Source: Herbiconiux sp. (lineage in GTDB: Bacteria > Actinomycetota > Actinomycetes > Actinomycetales > Microbacteriaceae). From it: DNA of 64,000 nucleotides. The DNA lies in NCBI RefSeq assembly GCF_004297105.1, contig NZ_SCVE01000020.1:124001-188000 (forward strand). The letters run 5' to 3'. The translations under genes were made by a program, and so were the position numbers. The notes beneath the pieces are model-generated. The model was not told the DNA's origin. It saw only the letters and a list, made by a program, of their open reading frames with translations, and did not search any database. Shown here piece after piece: positions 7,893 to 16,427 of the stretch. How positions within the stretch are numbered: the stretch's first letter is position 1; every line of letters starts with the position of its first letter.

Positions 7893-10800
7893 ATGGGATT
7901 CAACAACCCCGCCATCCCCTGGTCGGAACTCGAGCGCACCCTCTCCGGGCGGAGCCGGCCGGAGAGCGCCCTTGCCGATGAAGAGACGCACTCCCGCAAG
8001 AGACCGGCGTACGAGGCATCCGAATCGCTGCCGCGAATCGATGCCGGCTCGGTGGTGCCCTATGCCGAGCTGCACGCGCACTCGAACTTCAGCTTCCTCG
8101 ACGGGGCATCCTCCCCCGAAGCTCTCATCCAGGAGGCGGCTCGATTGCGCCTGAACGCGCTCGCCATCACCGATCACGACGGGTTCTACGGCATCGTGCG
8201 ATTCGCCGAGGCGGCGGAGACGCACGACGTCGCCACGGTCTTCGGGGCCGAGCTCTCGCTCGACCTCAGCCGGCCGCAGAACGGCGTGGCCGACCCCGAG
8301 GGGTCTCATCTGCTGGTGCTCGCCCGGCAGCAGGAGGGCTACCACCGGCTCGCCGGCGCCATCACCTCGGCTCAGCTCGCCCCGCGGGCGGAGAAGGGGC
8401 GCCCGCTCTACGACCTCGATGAACTCGCCGCCGAGGGTGCAGGCCAGTGGATGGTGCTCACCGGGTGCCGTAAGGGTCCGGTGCGGCAGGCGCTCGCCTT
8501 CGAGGGAGCACGGGAGGCAGAACGGGAGATCGACCGCCTGGTCGCGCTCTTCGGCCGCGACAACGTGCTCGTCGAGCTGTTCGATCGTGGAGACCCGCTC
8601 GACAGCGCCGCCAACGACGCCCTCCATGACATCGCCCTGCGCCGCCGACTCGGCGTCGTGGCCACGGGCAACGTGCACTACGCCTCCCCCGACAAGCACC
8701 GGCTCTCCCAGGCTCTCGCCGCCGTGCGGGCGCGTCGCAGTCTCGATGAGCTCGACGGCTGGCTGCCCGCCGCGCCCGCGGCGCATCTCCGCTCCGGAGC
8801 AGAGATGGCTGCCCGCTTCGCGCGGTACCCGGGCGCCGTGGAGCGCACCGTCGAGGTGGCCGACGATCTCTCGTTCCAGCTCCGGATGGCGAAGCCGCAC
8901 CTCCCGAAGCAGGAGGTACCCGAGGGCCACACCCCGATGTCCTGGCTCCGCGCGTTGGTGGTCGATGGTGTGGCCGAGCGGTACCCCGATGCCGATGACG
9001 AGGTGTGGAAGCGTATCGAGAGAGAGCTCTCCGTCATCGAGCAGAAAGACTTCCCGGGCTACTTCCTCATCGTCTACGACATCGTGCGGGAGGCGCGCGC
9101 GCGAGGCATCCTGTGCCAGGGGCGCGGATCGGCGGCGAACTCGGCGGTGTGCTACCTGCTCAAGATCACGGCTGTCGATCCGATCGCGTGCCTCCTGCCG
9201 TTCGAGCGCTTCCTCTCGAGCATGCGCGAGGAGGAGCCCGACATCGACGTCGACTTCGACTCCGATCGCCGCGAGGAGGTCATCCAGTACGTCTACGGCA
9301 AGTACGGACGGCGGAACGCGGCCCAGGTGGCCAACGTCATCCAGTACCGGCCGAAGTTCGCGGTGCGCGACATGGCGAAGGCGCTCGGCCACAGCCCGGG
9401 GCAGCAAGACGCCTGGTCGAAGCAGATCGAACGCTGGGGCCCCATGGTGGAGAGCGACGATCACGACATCCCCGCCGAGGTGATCGAGCTCGCCACCGAG
9501 GTGCTGAAGTTCCCCCGGCATCTCGGCATCCATTCCGGAGGGATGGTGCTCACCGACCGGCCCGTGGGCGAAGTATGCCCCATCGAGAATGCGCGGATGG
9601 ATGACCGCACCGTTCTGCAGTGGGACAAAGACGACTGCGCCTGGATGGGACTCGTGAAGTTCGACCTGCTCGGCCTCGGCATGCTCACCGCGCTGCGTCA
9701 CACGATGGATCTGGCGGCCGCGAGCACCGGCCGGCCCTTCGTCGATCTCAACAGTTTCCCCAAAGAGGAGCCGGCCGTCTACGACATGCTCTGCCGGGCC
9801 GACTCGATCGGCGTCTTCCAGGTGGAGAGCCGCGCGCAGATGGGCACGCTCCCCCGGCTGCAGCCGCGGCGGTTCTACGACCTCGTGGTGGAGATCGCGC
9901 TCATCCGGCCCGGGCCCATCCAGGGTGGTGCAGTGCATCCGTACATCCGGCGCAAGCTCGGCCTCGAAGAGGTCACCTACATGCATCCCAAGCTCGAACC
10001 GGTGCTCGAACGCACCCTCGGGGTGCCGCTCTTCCAGGAGCAGCTCATGCAGATGGCCATGGCCGTGGGGGGATGTTCGGGCGACGACGCCGACCTGCTG
10101 CGGCGGGCCATGGGCTCGAAACGCGGTCTCGAGAAGATCTCCAGCCTCAAGGCGAAGCTCTACGCGGGCATGGCCGAGAACGACATCGTGGGCGATCTCG
10201 CCGACGACATCTACCGGCGCATCGAGTCGTTCGCCAGCTTCGGGTTCGCCGAGAGCCATTCCACGAGTTTCGCGCTGCTCGTCTACGCCAGTTCCTGGTT
10301 CAAGCTGCACTACCCGGCGGCCTTCCTCGCCGGGCTGCTGCGGGCGCAACCGATGGGGTTCTACTCCCCGCAGACCCTCACGGCGGATGCTCGCCGGCAC
10401 GGCGTGGTGGTGCGGCGCCCCGACATCCAGCGCTCCGGAGTCACCGCGGGACTCGAACCGCTGAGGCTCGCCGAGGGCGAGGATGCCGGAGACGCCGGAG
10501 AAACCGCCGCGATCGTCGAGGAGACCGGTCTCGACAGTTGTCTGGTGGAGAACTTGCCGGCACCGGAGACGTTCGACCGAGAGGCGCCCGACCGCAGTGC
10601 GGAACACCGCCGCGACGGCAACCTCACCGTACGGCTGGGGCTGGCCGAGGTCACGTCGATCGGAGAGAAGCTGGCCACGCGCATCGTGGAGGAGCGCCAG
10701 CAGCACGGTCGCTATCTCAGCATGGCCGACGTCTCACGCCGGGTCGGCCTCACCACCCCCCAGCTCGAGGCACTCGCCACAGCGGGGGCCTTCGAATCAC

Positions 10801-11327
10801 TGGGACTCACGAAGCGCGAAGCACTCTGGGAAGCGGGTAACGCCTCCCACGACCGTGCCGAGTACCTTCCCGGCACCTTCGTGTCGGTGCAGCCGCCCCT
10901 GCTCCCGATGCTGTCGCCCGAGGAGCAGGTGGTCTACGACCTGTGGGCCACCGGCATCTCGCCCGACGACCACCCGCTGCGGCACGTGCGCGCTGAGCTC
11001 CGGAAGAGGGGGGCACTGACCTTCACCGAATTGGCACACACCGAAGTGGGCCGGCGCATCGAGGTGGGCGGCGTGGTGACACACCGCCAGCGGCCGGCCA
11101 CGGCGAGCGGAATCACTTTCATGAACATCGAAGACGAGACGGGCATCCTCAACGTCATCTGCGGTGTCGGGGTGTGGAAGCGCTACCGGCGCATCGCCCG
11201 GGAGGCACCCGCACTGATCGTGCGCGGCATCCTCGAACGCTCGCCGGAAGGCGTCACCAACCTCATCGCCGATCGTTTCGAGCCTCTCGTGCTCAGCGCC
11301 AAGACCCGCTCTCGAGACTTCCAGTGA
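7893..11327 (+). CDS. dnaE2: Error-prone DNA polymerase III alpha subunit DnaE2 (ImuC)
   Basis: A 1144-residue C-family DNA polymerase. An N-terminal PHP domain starts with ELHAHSNFSFLDG (first His at residue 61) and AITDHDGFYGIV. The polymerase active site has the acidic strand DIDVDFD (residues 450-456) and the conserved PDIDVDFDSDRREE context. A helix-hairpin-helix region and a C-terminal OB fold (residues near 1040-1110, GGVVTHRQRP and MNIEDETG) follow. The protein is shorter than replicative DnaE1 and has the DnaE2-type context after imuB. It is the catalytic polymerase of SOS mutagenesis and lesion bypass. The ATG is preceded by GAGAGAGGCCGGTGAG, which supplies a modest Shine-Dalgarno sequence. 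Confidence 0.95.
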   Translation: MGFNNPAIPWSELERTLSGRSRPESALADEETHSRKRPAYEASESLPRIDAGSVVPYAELHAHSNFSFLDGASSPEALIQEAARLRLNALAITDHDGFYGIVRFAEAAETHDVATVFGAELSLDLSRPQNGVADPEGSHLLVLARQQEGYHRLAGAITSAQLAPRAEKGRPLYDLDELAAEGAGQWMVLTGCRKGPVRQALAFEGAREAEREIDRLVALFGRDNVLVELFDRGDPLDSAANDALHDIALRRRLGVVATGNVHYASPDKHRLSQALAAVRARRSLDELDGWLPAAPAAHLRSGAEMAARFARYPGAVERTVEVADDLSFQLRMAKPHLPKQEVPEGHTPMSWLRALVVDGVAERYPDADDEVWKRIERELSVIEQKDFPGYFLIVYDIVREARARGILCQGRGSAANSAVCYLLKITAVDPIACLLPFERFLSSMREEEPDIDVDFDSDRREEVIQYVYGKYGRRNAAQVANVIQYRPKFAVRDMAKALGHSPGQQDAWSKQIERWGPMVESDDHDIPAEVIELATEVLKFPRHLGIHSGGMVLTDRPVGEVCPIENARMDDRTVLQWDKDDCAWMGLVKFDLLGLGMLTALRHTMDLAAASTGRPFVDLNSFPKEEPAVYDMLCRADSIGVFQVESRAQMGTLPRLQPRRFYDLVVEIALIRPGPIQGGAVHPYIRRKLGLEEVTYMHPKLEPVLERTLGVPLFQEQLMQMAMAVGGCSGDDADLLRRAMGSKRGLEKISSLKAKLYAGMAENDIVGDLADDIYRRIESFASFGFAESHSTSFALLVYASSWFKLHYPAAFLAGLLRAQPMGFYSPQTLTADARRHGVVVRRPDIQRSGVTAGLEPLRLAEGEDAGDAGETAAIVEETGLDSCLVENLPAPETFDREAPDRSAEHRRDGNLTVRLGLAEVTSIGEKLATRIVEERQQHGRYLSMADVSRRVGLTTPQLEALATAGAFESLGLTKREALWEAGNASHDRAEYLPGTFVSVQPPLLPMLSPEEQVVYDLWATGISPDDHPLRHVRAELRKRGALTFTELAHTEVGRRIEVGGVVTHRQRPATASGITFMNIEDETGILNVICGVGVWKRYRRIAREAPALIVRGILERSPEGVTNLIADRFEPLVLSAKTRSRDFQ

Positions 11328-11340
11328 CCCGCAGCTGCCC

Positions 11341-11390
11341 GGAAACGACGGAGAAGACCCGGGAAGGCGGACTCAGAGTCCGTCGTTTCC
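11341..11390. terminator. 12-bp perfect inverted repeat between convergent dnaE2 and polA
   Basis: GGAAACGACGGA (11341-11352) and its exact reverse complement TCCGTCGTTTCC (11379-11390) enclose a 26-base loop. It lies 14 bases after the dnaE2 stop, and polA ends at 11489 on the other strand. A bidirectional transcription stop is the simplest reading, but no U-run follows on either side, so the function is inferred. Confidence 0.4.
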
Positions 11391-11488
11391 CACGAATGCC
11401 CGCACATACCGTCGATTCCCACGGCCCACGTACCAGGTGCCGCCGCCCGGCACGAACCGGCAGCGGCGGGCACCAGGATGCCGGCAGT

Positions 11489-14182
11489 TCAGTGCGCGGC
11501 TTCGTTCCAGTTCTGGCCACGACCGAGCTGCACCTCGAGAGGCACCGACAGGTCGGCGGCACCGGCCATGCGGGCGGTCACGATCGACGCCAGAGCGTCC
11601 CACTCCCCCGGCGCCACGTCGAACACCAGCTCGTCGTGCACCTGGAGCAGCATCTTCGACCCGAGCGACTGGGCCGCCAGATCGGCGGAGATGCCGATCA
11701 TGGCGATCTTGATGATGTCGGCCGCCGTGCCCTGGATGGGCGCGTTCAGCGCGGCACGCTCGTCGTTGTCGCGCAGCACGCGGTTGGTGCTGTTGAGGTT
11801 CGCGAAGGGCCGCCGCCGCCCGAAGATGGTCTCGGTGTAACCATCGGCCTTCGCCTGAACCACCACGTTGCGCAGGTAGTCGCGCACCGCTCCGAAGCGC
11901 TCGAAGTAATCGGTCATCAGCTGCTTGGCCTCAGCCGTCTCGATGCGCAACTGCTTCGAGAGACCGAACGCCGACAGGCCGTAGGCCAGGCCGTACGACA
12001 TCGCCTTCACCTTGGTGCGCATGTTCGGGGTCACGTCTTCGGGCTCCACCGAGAAGATGCGCGCACCCACGAAGCGGTGCAGGTCTTCTCCGGAGTGGAA
12101 CGCCTCGATCAACCCGGCGTCTTTCGAGAGGTGCGCCATGATGCGCATCTCGATCTGCGAGTAGTCGGCGGTGAGCAGTGTGTCGTAGCCCGAGCCCACG
12201 TGGAAGGCCGCACGGATACGTCGCCCCTCCTCGGTGCGCACCGGGATGTTCTGCAGGTTCGGATCGGTCGACGAGATGCGGCCCGTCGACGACCCGGTCT
12301 GCACGTAGGTGGTGTGCACCCGCCCGTCGGAGGCGATGGCCTTGTCGACCGACTCGATGATCTGCCGCAGCTTCGTGGCATCGCGGTGCGCGAGCAGCAG
12401 GCCGAGGAACGGATGCGGGTTCGATGCCTGCAGATCGGCGAGAGCGCCGGCATCCGTGGAGTAGCCGGTCTTGGTGGCACGGGTCTTCGGCATGTCGAGC
12501 TGGTCGAAGAGCACCTCCTGGATCTGCTTCGGCGAGCCGAGGTTGATCTCGCGCCCGATGATGCCGAAGGCCTCGGACGCGATCGCGGCCGCAGATTCAC
12601 CGAGTTCAGCCGAGAGCGCCGAGAGCTCGGTGTGGCTCACCGTGACACCCGTGAGCTCCATCTCGGCGAGCACGAGCAGGGTGGGCATCTCGATGTCGGT
12701 GAGCACCCCGCGGGTGCGGTCGTCGAGCAGGCCGGAGAGCGCCTGCGCGACGCGCCAGACGTACCAGGCCTCCCCGGCCGGGCCGACGACCGTATCGCTG
12801 TCGGGCACCAACTGGTTGGGGTCGGGCGTCGGCAGCGTCTCGAGCAGGTGCCGGTCGACGAGCTGCGCCAGGGAGCGGTCGGCGCTCGAGTCGGGCTTCA
12901 GCAGCCACGCGGCGATCACCGGGTCGAACGAGAGCCCGCCCACGTCGAGCCCGGCCAGGCGCAGCGCCTTCACCTGCTTCTTCGCGTCGAACAAGATCTT
13001 GGGTCTCGGCCCGGCGAGCCACTCCTCGAGCGGCGCGTAATCGCGGCTGTTCGGGATCCACGGCAAGAAGACCGTCTCGTGGGCGGTGCCCAGACCGATG
13101 CCGATCGGAAAACCGTCGACCGTCTCGATGTGCACGGCCACGCCGTCGGCCACCGGATCGGCAGCGGCATCCGAGTGCCGTTTCAGCCACGCCGCGAGTT
13201 CTTCATCGAGCAGAGTCACGGCCGTCGGGGCGTTCTCCGCCTTCGCCGCCGCCTCCGCCGCGGCCGCGAGGCCCACCTCGCTGTCGCCCGCGATGCCCTC
13301 GAGCTTCAGTACCCGGTCGAGCAGCGTGCGGAATTCCAGCCGCGCGAACACATCGCGCACCTGCTGCTCGTCGGCGGGTTGACGTTGCAGATCGGATGGC
13401 CCGACCGGCAGCTCCACGTCGGTGAGCAGGCGGTTCAGCCGGCGATTGCGGATGGCGTTCTCCGCGAACTCGCGCAGGTTGTTGCCCACCACACCCGGGA
13501 TCTCGTCGCGGTGCTCGAGGATGGCGTCGAGCGAGCCGAACTGGTTCAGCCACTTCACCGCCGTCTTCTCGCCCACCTTCGGGATGCCGGGAAGGTTGTC
13601 GCTCGTCTCACCGACCAGGGCGGCGATCTCGGGGTACTGCTCGGGCCGGATGCCGTAGCGGTCGAACACCTTCGCCTGGTCGTACCGGGTGAGGTCGGAA
13701 ACGCCCTGTCGCGAGGGGTAGAGCAGGGTGACGCTGTCGTTCACCAGCTGGATCGCGTCGCGGTCGCCCGAGACCACGAGCACGCGATAGCCCTCCGCCG
13801 TGCCCTGAGCGGCGAGCGTGGCCAGGATGTCGTCGGCCTCGAAGTCTTCTTTCTCGATGGTGGTGATGCCGAGCGCGTGCAGCGCCTCCTGCAGCAGCGG
13901 GATCTGACCGATGAACTCGGGCGGGGTCTCGCCCCGGGTGCCCTTGTATTCCGGATACTCCCGGGTGCGGAACGAGAAGCGCGAGATGTCGAAGGCCACC
14001 GCCAGATGCGTGGGCTTCTCGGCCTTGAGGAGGTTGATGAGCATCGCGATGAAGCCATGGATGGCGTTCGTGTGCTGCCCGTCGCGGGTCTGGAAACTGT
14101 CGACCGGAAGCGCGTAGAACGCCCGGAATGCGAGCGAATGACCGTCGATGACGAGGAGGGTAGGCTGATCTTTGTCCGGCAC
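11489..14182 (-). CDS. polA: DNA polymerase I
   Basis: An 897-residue family A DNA polymerase. The N-terminal 5' nuclease domain starts at LLVIDGHSLAFRAFYALP and includes DGDRD-like acidic motifs (VVSGDRDAIQL). The central 3'-5' exonuclease domain keeps its fold but has lost its metal ligands (AVHIET where active enzymes have DTE), so proofreading is probably absent. The polymerase domain has motif A (D673, DYSQIEMR), motif B and motif C (HDE, D850). In motif B, Y730 (KAMSYGLAYG) takes the place of E. coli Phe762. The role is Okazaki-fragment processing and repair. The GTG at 14182 lacks a Shine-Dalgarno sequence but has TAGGCT six bases upstream. Confidence 0.97.
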   Translation of the reverse strand: MPDKDQPTLLVIDGHSLAFRAFYALPVDSFQTRDGQHTNAIHGFIAMLINLLKAEKPTHLAVAFDISRFSFRTREYPEYKGTRGETPPEFIGQIPLLQEALHALGITTIEKEDFEADDILATLAAQGTAEGYRVLVVSGDRDAIQLVNDSVTLLYPSRQGVSDLTRYDQAKVFDRYGIRPEQYPEIAALVGETSDNLPGIPKVGEKTAVKWLNQFGSLDAILEHRDEIPGVVGNNLREFAENAIRNRRLNRLLTDVELPVGPSDLQRQPADEQQVRDVFARLEFRTLLDRVLKLEGIAGDSEVGLAAAAEAAAKAENAPTAVTLLDEELAAWLKRHSDAAADPVADGVAVHIETVDGFPIGIGLGTAHETVFLPWIPNSRDYAPLEEWLAGPRPKILFDAKKQVKALRLAGLDVGGLSFDPVIAAWLLKPDSSADRSLAQLVDRHLLETLPTPDPNQLVPDSDTVVGPAGEAWYVWRVAQALSGLLDDRTRGVLTDIEMPTLLVLAEMELTGVTVSHTELSALSAELGESAAAIASEAFGIIGREINLGSPKQIQEVLFDQLDMPKTRATKTGYSTDAGALADLQASNPHPFLGLLLAHRDATKLRQIIESVDKAIASDGRVHTTYVQTGSSTGRISSTDPNLQNIPVRTEEGRRIRAAFHVGSGYDTLLTADYSQIEMRIMAHLSKDAGLIEAFHSGEDLHRFVGARIFSVEPEDVTPNMRTKVKAMSYGLAYGLSAFGLSKQLRIETAEAKQLMTDYFERFGAVRDYLRNVVVQAKADGYTETIFGRRRPFANLNSTNRVLRDNDERAALNAPIQGTAADIIKIAMIGISADLAAQSLGSKMLLQVHDELVFDVAPGEWDALASIVTARMAGAADLSVPLEVQLGRGQNWNEAAH

Positions 14183-14188
14183 ACGGCA

Positions 14189-14194
14189 AGCCTA
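14189..14194 (-). promoter_or_regulatory. Putative -10 element of polA (leaderless)
   Basis: Minus-strand TAGGCT, six bases, then the polA GTG. The spacing is the same as at the DUF885, hisE, rpe and rarA starts. No clear -35 is seen. Confidence 0.4.
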
Positions 14195-14236
14195 CACAGG
14201 CCCTCCGACAGCCTCCCGAGACAGGAACACGCACCG

Positions 14237-14665
14237 ATGACGCAGCCCGAACCGCTCCCCCTCGACGCAATGAAGGCCTACGGCTTCGAAGGTGTCGGCG
14301 AACTCGCCGAACGCATGGGCATCGAGTTCCTCGAACTCAGTGCCGAGCGCGCCGTGGCCCGGATGCCCGTGGCCGGCAACACGCAGCCGGTCGGCTTGCT
14401 GCACGGCGGGGCATCCGTCGTTCTCGCCGAGAGCCTCGGCTCGACGGCCGCAGCCCTGCACGCCGGCCCGGAGCGCCTCGCGATGGGCATCGAGATCAAT
14501 GCCTCGCACTCCGGTGCGGTCACCGAGGGATGGGTCACCGGCGTCTGCACGCCGATCCACCTCGGTCGCACGCTCGCAACCCATCAGATCGAGATCAGCG
14601 ATGAGCGCGGTCGCCGTGTCTCCACGGTGAGGATCACGAACATCCTCACCGATCGAAAGAAGTAG
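14237..14665 (+). CDS. PaaI-type hotdog-fold thioesterase
   Basis: A 142-residue protein with the single hotdog fold of the PaaI/YdiI group. The signature QPVGLLHGGASVVLAESLGS contains HGG (56-58) and the following catalytic glutamate (E65). It also has LAMGIEINASHSGAV and the closing strand TLATHQIEISDERGRRVSTV. These enzymes hydrolyse acyl-CoA thioesters; the acyl group cannot be told from sequence. 1,4-dihydroxy-2-naphthoyl-CoA hydrolase activity is one known role of close relatives. The gene is divergent from polA and has an AGGA Shine-Dalgarno candidate about 10 bases before the ATG. It converges on the pdtaR-like gene with a gap of only three bases. Confidence 0.88.
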   Translation: MTQPEPLPLDAMKAYGFEGVGELAERMGIEFLELSAERAVARMPVAGNTQPVGLLHGGASVVLAESLGSTAAALHAGPERLAMGIEINASHSGAVTEGWVTGVCTPIHLGRTLATHQIEISDERGRRVSTVRITNILTDRKK

Positions 14666-14668
14666 GAA

Positions 14669-15274
14669 CTACTTCTTCGGGCTCAGCTGTTCGATGATGG
14701 CCTGAGCCACGTCGTGCATCGTGAGACGGCGATCCATCGAGGCCTTCTGGATCCAGCGGAACGCCTCAGGCTCGGTGAGCCCCATCTTCTCGTTCAGGAG
14801 GCCCTTGGCCCGGTCGACGAGCTTGCGGGTCTCGAAGCGCTCGACCAGGTCGGCCACCTCGGCCTCGAGCGTGATGATCTGCGCGTAGCGCGAGAGAGCG
14901 ATCTCGATCGCGGGGAGCAGGTCGTTGGGGGTGAAGGGCTTCACCACGTAAGCCAGAGCGCCCGCCTCGGTGGCCCGTTCCACGAGCTCCTTCTGGCTGA
15001 ACGCGGTGAGCAGCACCACGGGGGCGATGTGGTCTTTCGACAGGCGCTCCGCAGCGGAGATGCCATCGAGCTGCGGCATCTTGACATCCATGATCACGAG
15101 ATCGGGACGCAGTTCGGTCGCGAGAGCGACGGCGGTCTCGCCGTCACCGGCCTCGCCGACGACCTCGAAACCGTTGTCACGCAGGATCTCGACGATGTCG
15201 AGGCGGATCAGGGATTCGTCTTCGGCCACCACTACGCGGCGCGGCGCAGGTGTCGTTGGTTCTTGGTCAGTCAC
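14669..15274 (-). CDS. pdtaR: ANTAR-domain response regulator (PdtaR-like)
   Basis: A 201-residue protein when read from the GTG at 15274. A longer reading would run into the tRNA-Leu gene. The receiver domain (residues 13-125) has acidic pair E18-D19, phosphoacceptor D63 (IMDVKMPQLDG), T90 and K112 (VKPF). The C-terminal ANTAR RNA-binding domain (about 140-196) contains LVDRAKGLLNEKMGLTEPEAF. In mycobacteria the homologue Rv1626/PdtaR is phosphorylated by the kinase PdtaS and antiterminates transcripts carrying paired hexanucleotide-loop hairpins. No kinase gene lies nearby, which is usual. The start has TAGGGT seven bases upstream and only a weak Shine-Dalgarno. Confidence 0.93.
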   Translation of the reverse strand: MTDQEPTTPAPRRVVVAEDESLIRLDIVEILRDNGFEVVGEAGDGETAVALATELRPDLVIMDVKMPQLDGISAAERLSKDHIAPVVLLTAFSQKELVERATEAGALAYVVKPFTPNDLLPAIEIALSRYAQIITLEAEVADLVERFETRKLVDRAKGLLNEKMGLTEPEAFRWIQKASMDRRLTMHDVAQAIIEQLSPKK

Positions 15275-15281
15275 GGATTCA

Positions 15282-15314
15282 ACCCTACGGTATTCTTGAC
15301 CTCGCTCGTAGCAA
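15282..15314 (-). promoter_or_regulatory. Putative pdtaR promoter, back to back with tRNA-Leu
   Basis: On the minus strand TTGCTA (15309-15314) and TACCGT (15287-15292) are 16 bases apart and make a reasonable -35/-10 pair. TAGGGT (15282-15287) partly overlaps and sits seven bases from the GTG. Either choice gives a leader of zero to a few bases. The tRNA gene starts at 15315 on the other strand, so its promoter must lie inside the 5' end of pdtaR; TATTCT at 15291-15296 is a candidate -10. Confidence 0.35.
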
Positions 15315-15397
15315 GCCGGTGTGGCGGAATGGCAGACGCGACGCACTCAAAATGCGTTGTCCGTGAGGGCATGTGGGTTCGAGTCCCACCACCGGTA
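15315..15397 (+). tRNA. tRNA-Leu (anticodon CAA)
   Basis: An 83-nucleotide cloverleaf with a long variable arm. The acceptor strand GCCGGTG pairs with CACCGGT. The anticodon stem ACGCA/TGCGT carries the loop CTCAAAA with anticodon CAA, which reads UUG. The T arm is GTGGG-TTCGAGT-CCCAC. The discriminator is A at 15397, and the genome continues CCG, so the CCA end must be completed after transcription. Confidence 0.96.
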
Positions 15398-15442
15398 CCG
15401 CTTCTCGGATGGGCGGCCCGCGCGAGCGTCAGGCCGTTCAGG

Positions 15443-16234
15443 TCACCCCGCAGGGATCGGCGTGGGCGTCACCGTCGGGGTAGGGGTGCTCGTCGACTGC
15501 ACGATCTCCGAGAAGATCGCCACCGGTACGTACTGATGCACGATCTGGGTCGTGTAGGTGTTCGAGAGCGGGCTGGTCTCGAACGACACCTGCATCGCGA
15601 AGTCGAGCATGAGACCCTGGGTGTCGGCAGCCAGCACCCCGATCTGCTGCGATTCGAGCTGGAACCCGCCCTTGGGCGACGTGATCAGAAGGCCGAGGCC
15701 CTGTTCCGAACGAAGCGCCTCGGGGTCGAGCGTGACCTTCAGCGGGTCGGTATTGAGCGAGTAGGGCGTCTCGACCTGTCCGGAGCTGGTCGACGTCTTC
15801 GCCGTCACCGAGATGTTCGACATGTACACCCGGCGCTTCTGGTCGAACGGTGCCTCCGCGGCGACCCGGTTGTCGTACACGCCGATCACGAACGAGAAGC
15901 GCTTGTCGGCGAGCGGGGTCCAGTCGTGGGTCTTCTGTTCGGTCCACACGTCGAGCTTCAGCTCGAGCTGGTCGGCGATGTCGACCGTGGGGTGGATGGA
16001 GCCCATGTCGGTGAAGACCGATGCGAACTGCAGACTCGTGTCGGTGGTGGCCGCACCCAGGTCGCTGGTGGTGGAGTCCTTCGAGGAGTCGCCCGAGGTG
16101 CCGGATGAGCTTCCCGGCTGGGTGGGCTGGATACCGAACAGAGGCATGATCGTGGAGCAGCCGGACAACGCGATCACGGTGACGAGAGCGGCGCCCACAC
16201 TGAGGGTGCGCAGAACGAGATGCTTGCGGGGCAT
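15443..16234 (-). CDS. Predicted lipoprotein of unknown function
   Basis: A 263-residue protein from the ATG at 16234, which has GAAAGA upstream. A longer frame exists, but this start gives a standard lipoprotein signal: basic MPRKHLVLR, a hydrophobic stretch, and the lipobox ALSGC with the lipidated cysteine at residue 26. A Ser/Thr/Gly-rich linker follows (residues 36-57), then a beta-rich region and a Thr-Pro tail (TSTPTPTVTPTPIPAG). I do not recognise a known domain. The likely location is the outer face of the membrane. It sits between pyk and tRNA-Leu, and no partner is implied. Confidence 0.75.
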   Translation of the reverse strand: MPRKHLVLRTLSVGAALVTVIALSGCSTIMPLFGIQPTQPGSSSGTSGDSSKDSTTSDLGAATTDTSLQFASVFTDMGSIHPTVDIADQLELKLDVWTEQKTHDWTPLADKRFSFVIGVYDNRVAAEAPFDQKRRVYMSNISVTAKTSTSSGQVETPYSLNTDPLKVTLDPEALRSEQGLGLLITSPKGGFQLESQQIGVLAADTQGLMLDFAMQVSFETSPLSNTYTTQIVHQYVPVAIFSEIVQSTSTPTPTVTPTPIPAG

Positions 16235-16347
16235 GATCGGATTCTTTCGGTCGGGTCGAGCAAAGCGGTGTGCGGTGCGCAAGGGTGGCGCGGAGCATCC
16301 GAAATCTAACATCGGGCACGAGCCCGCGAACGAGGAACGGCCAGGAA

Positions 16348-16420
16348 GCGATCAAGTCTTGATCGAATCCTGGCCGAATCCTGAGGTGCGTTCCGCCGAC
16401 CCTCCCGAAGGGGGGTCAAC
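16348..16420. terminator. Hairpins in the gap between pyk and the lipoprotein gene
   Basis: The 193-base gap holds CGATCAAG-T-CTTGATCG (a palindrome near 16348-16364) and a stem GACCCTCC / GGGGGGTC with a CGAA loop (near 16399-16418). The second lies just after the pyk stop and could end pyk transcription, although no U-run follows. Confidence 0.35.
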
Positions 16421-16427
16421 TCCCCGA

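Noticed and set aside
11174-14236. Long plus-strand open frame running through polA into the thioesterase gene
   Set aside because: Only the last 142 codons (from 14237) encode a recognisable protein. The rest mirrors polA on the opposite strand.
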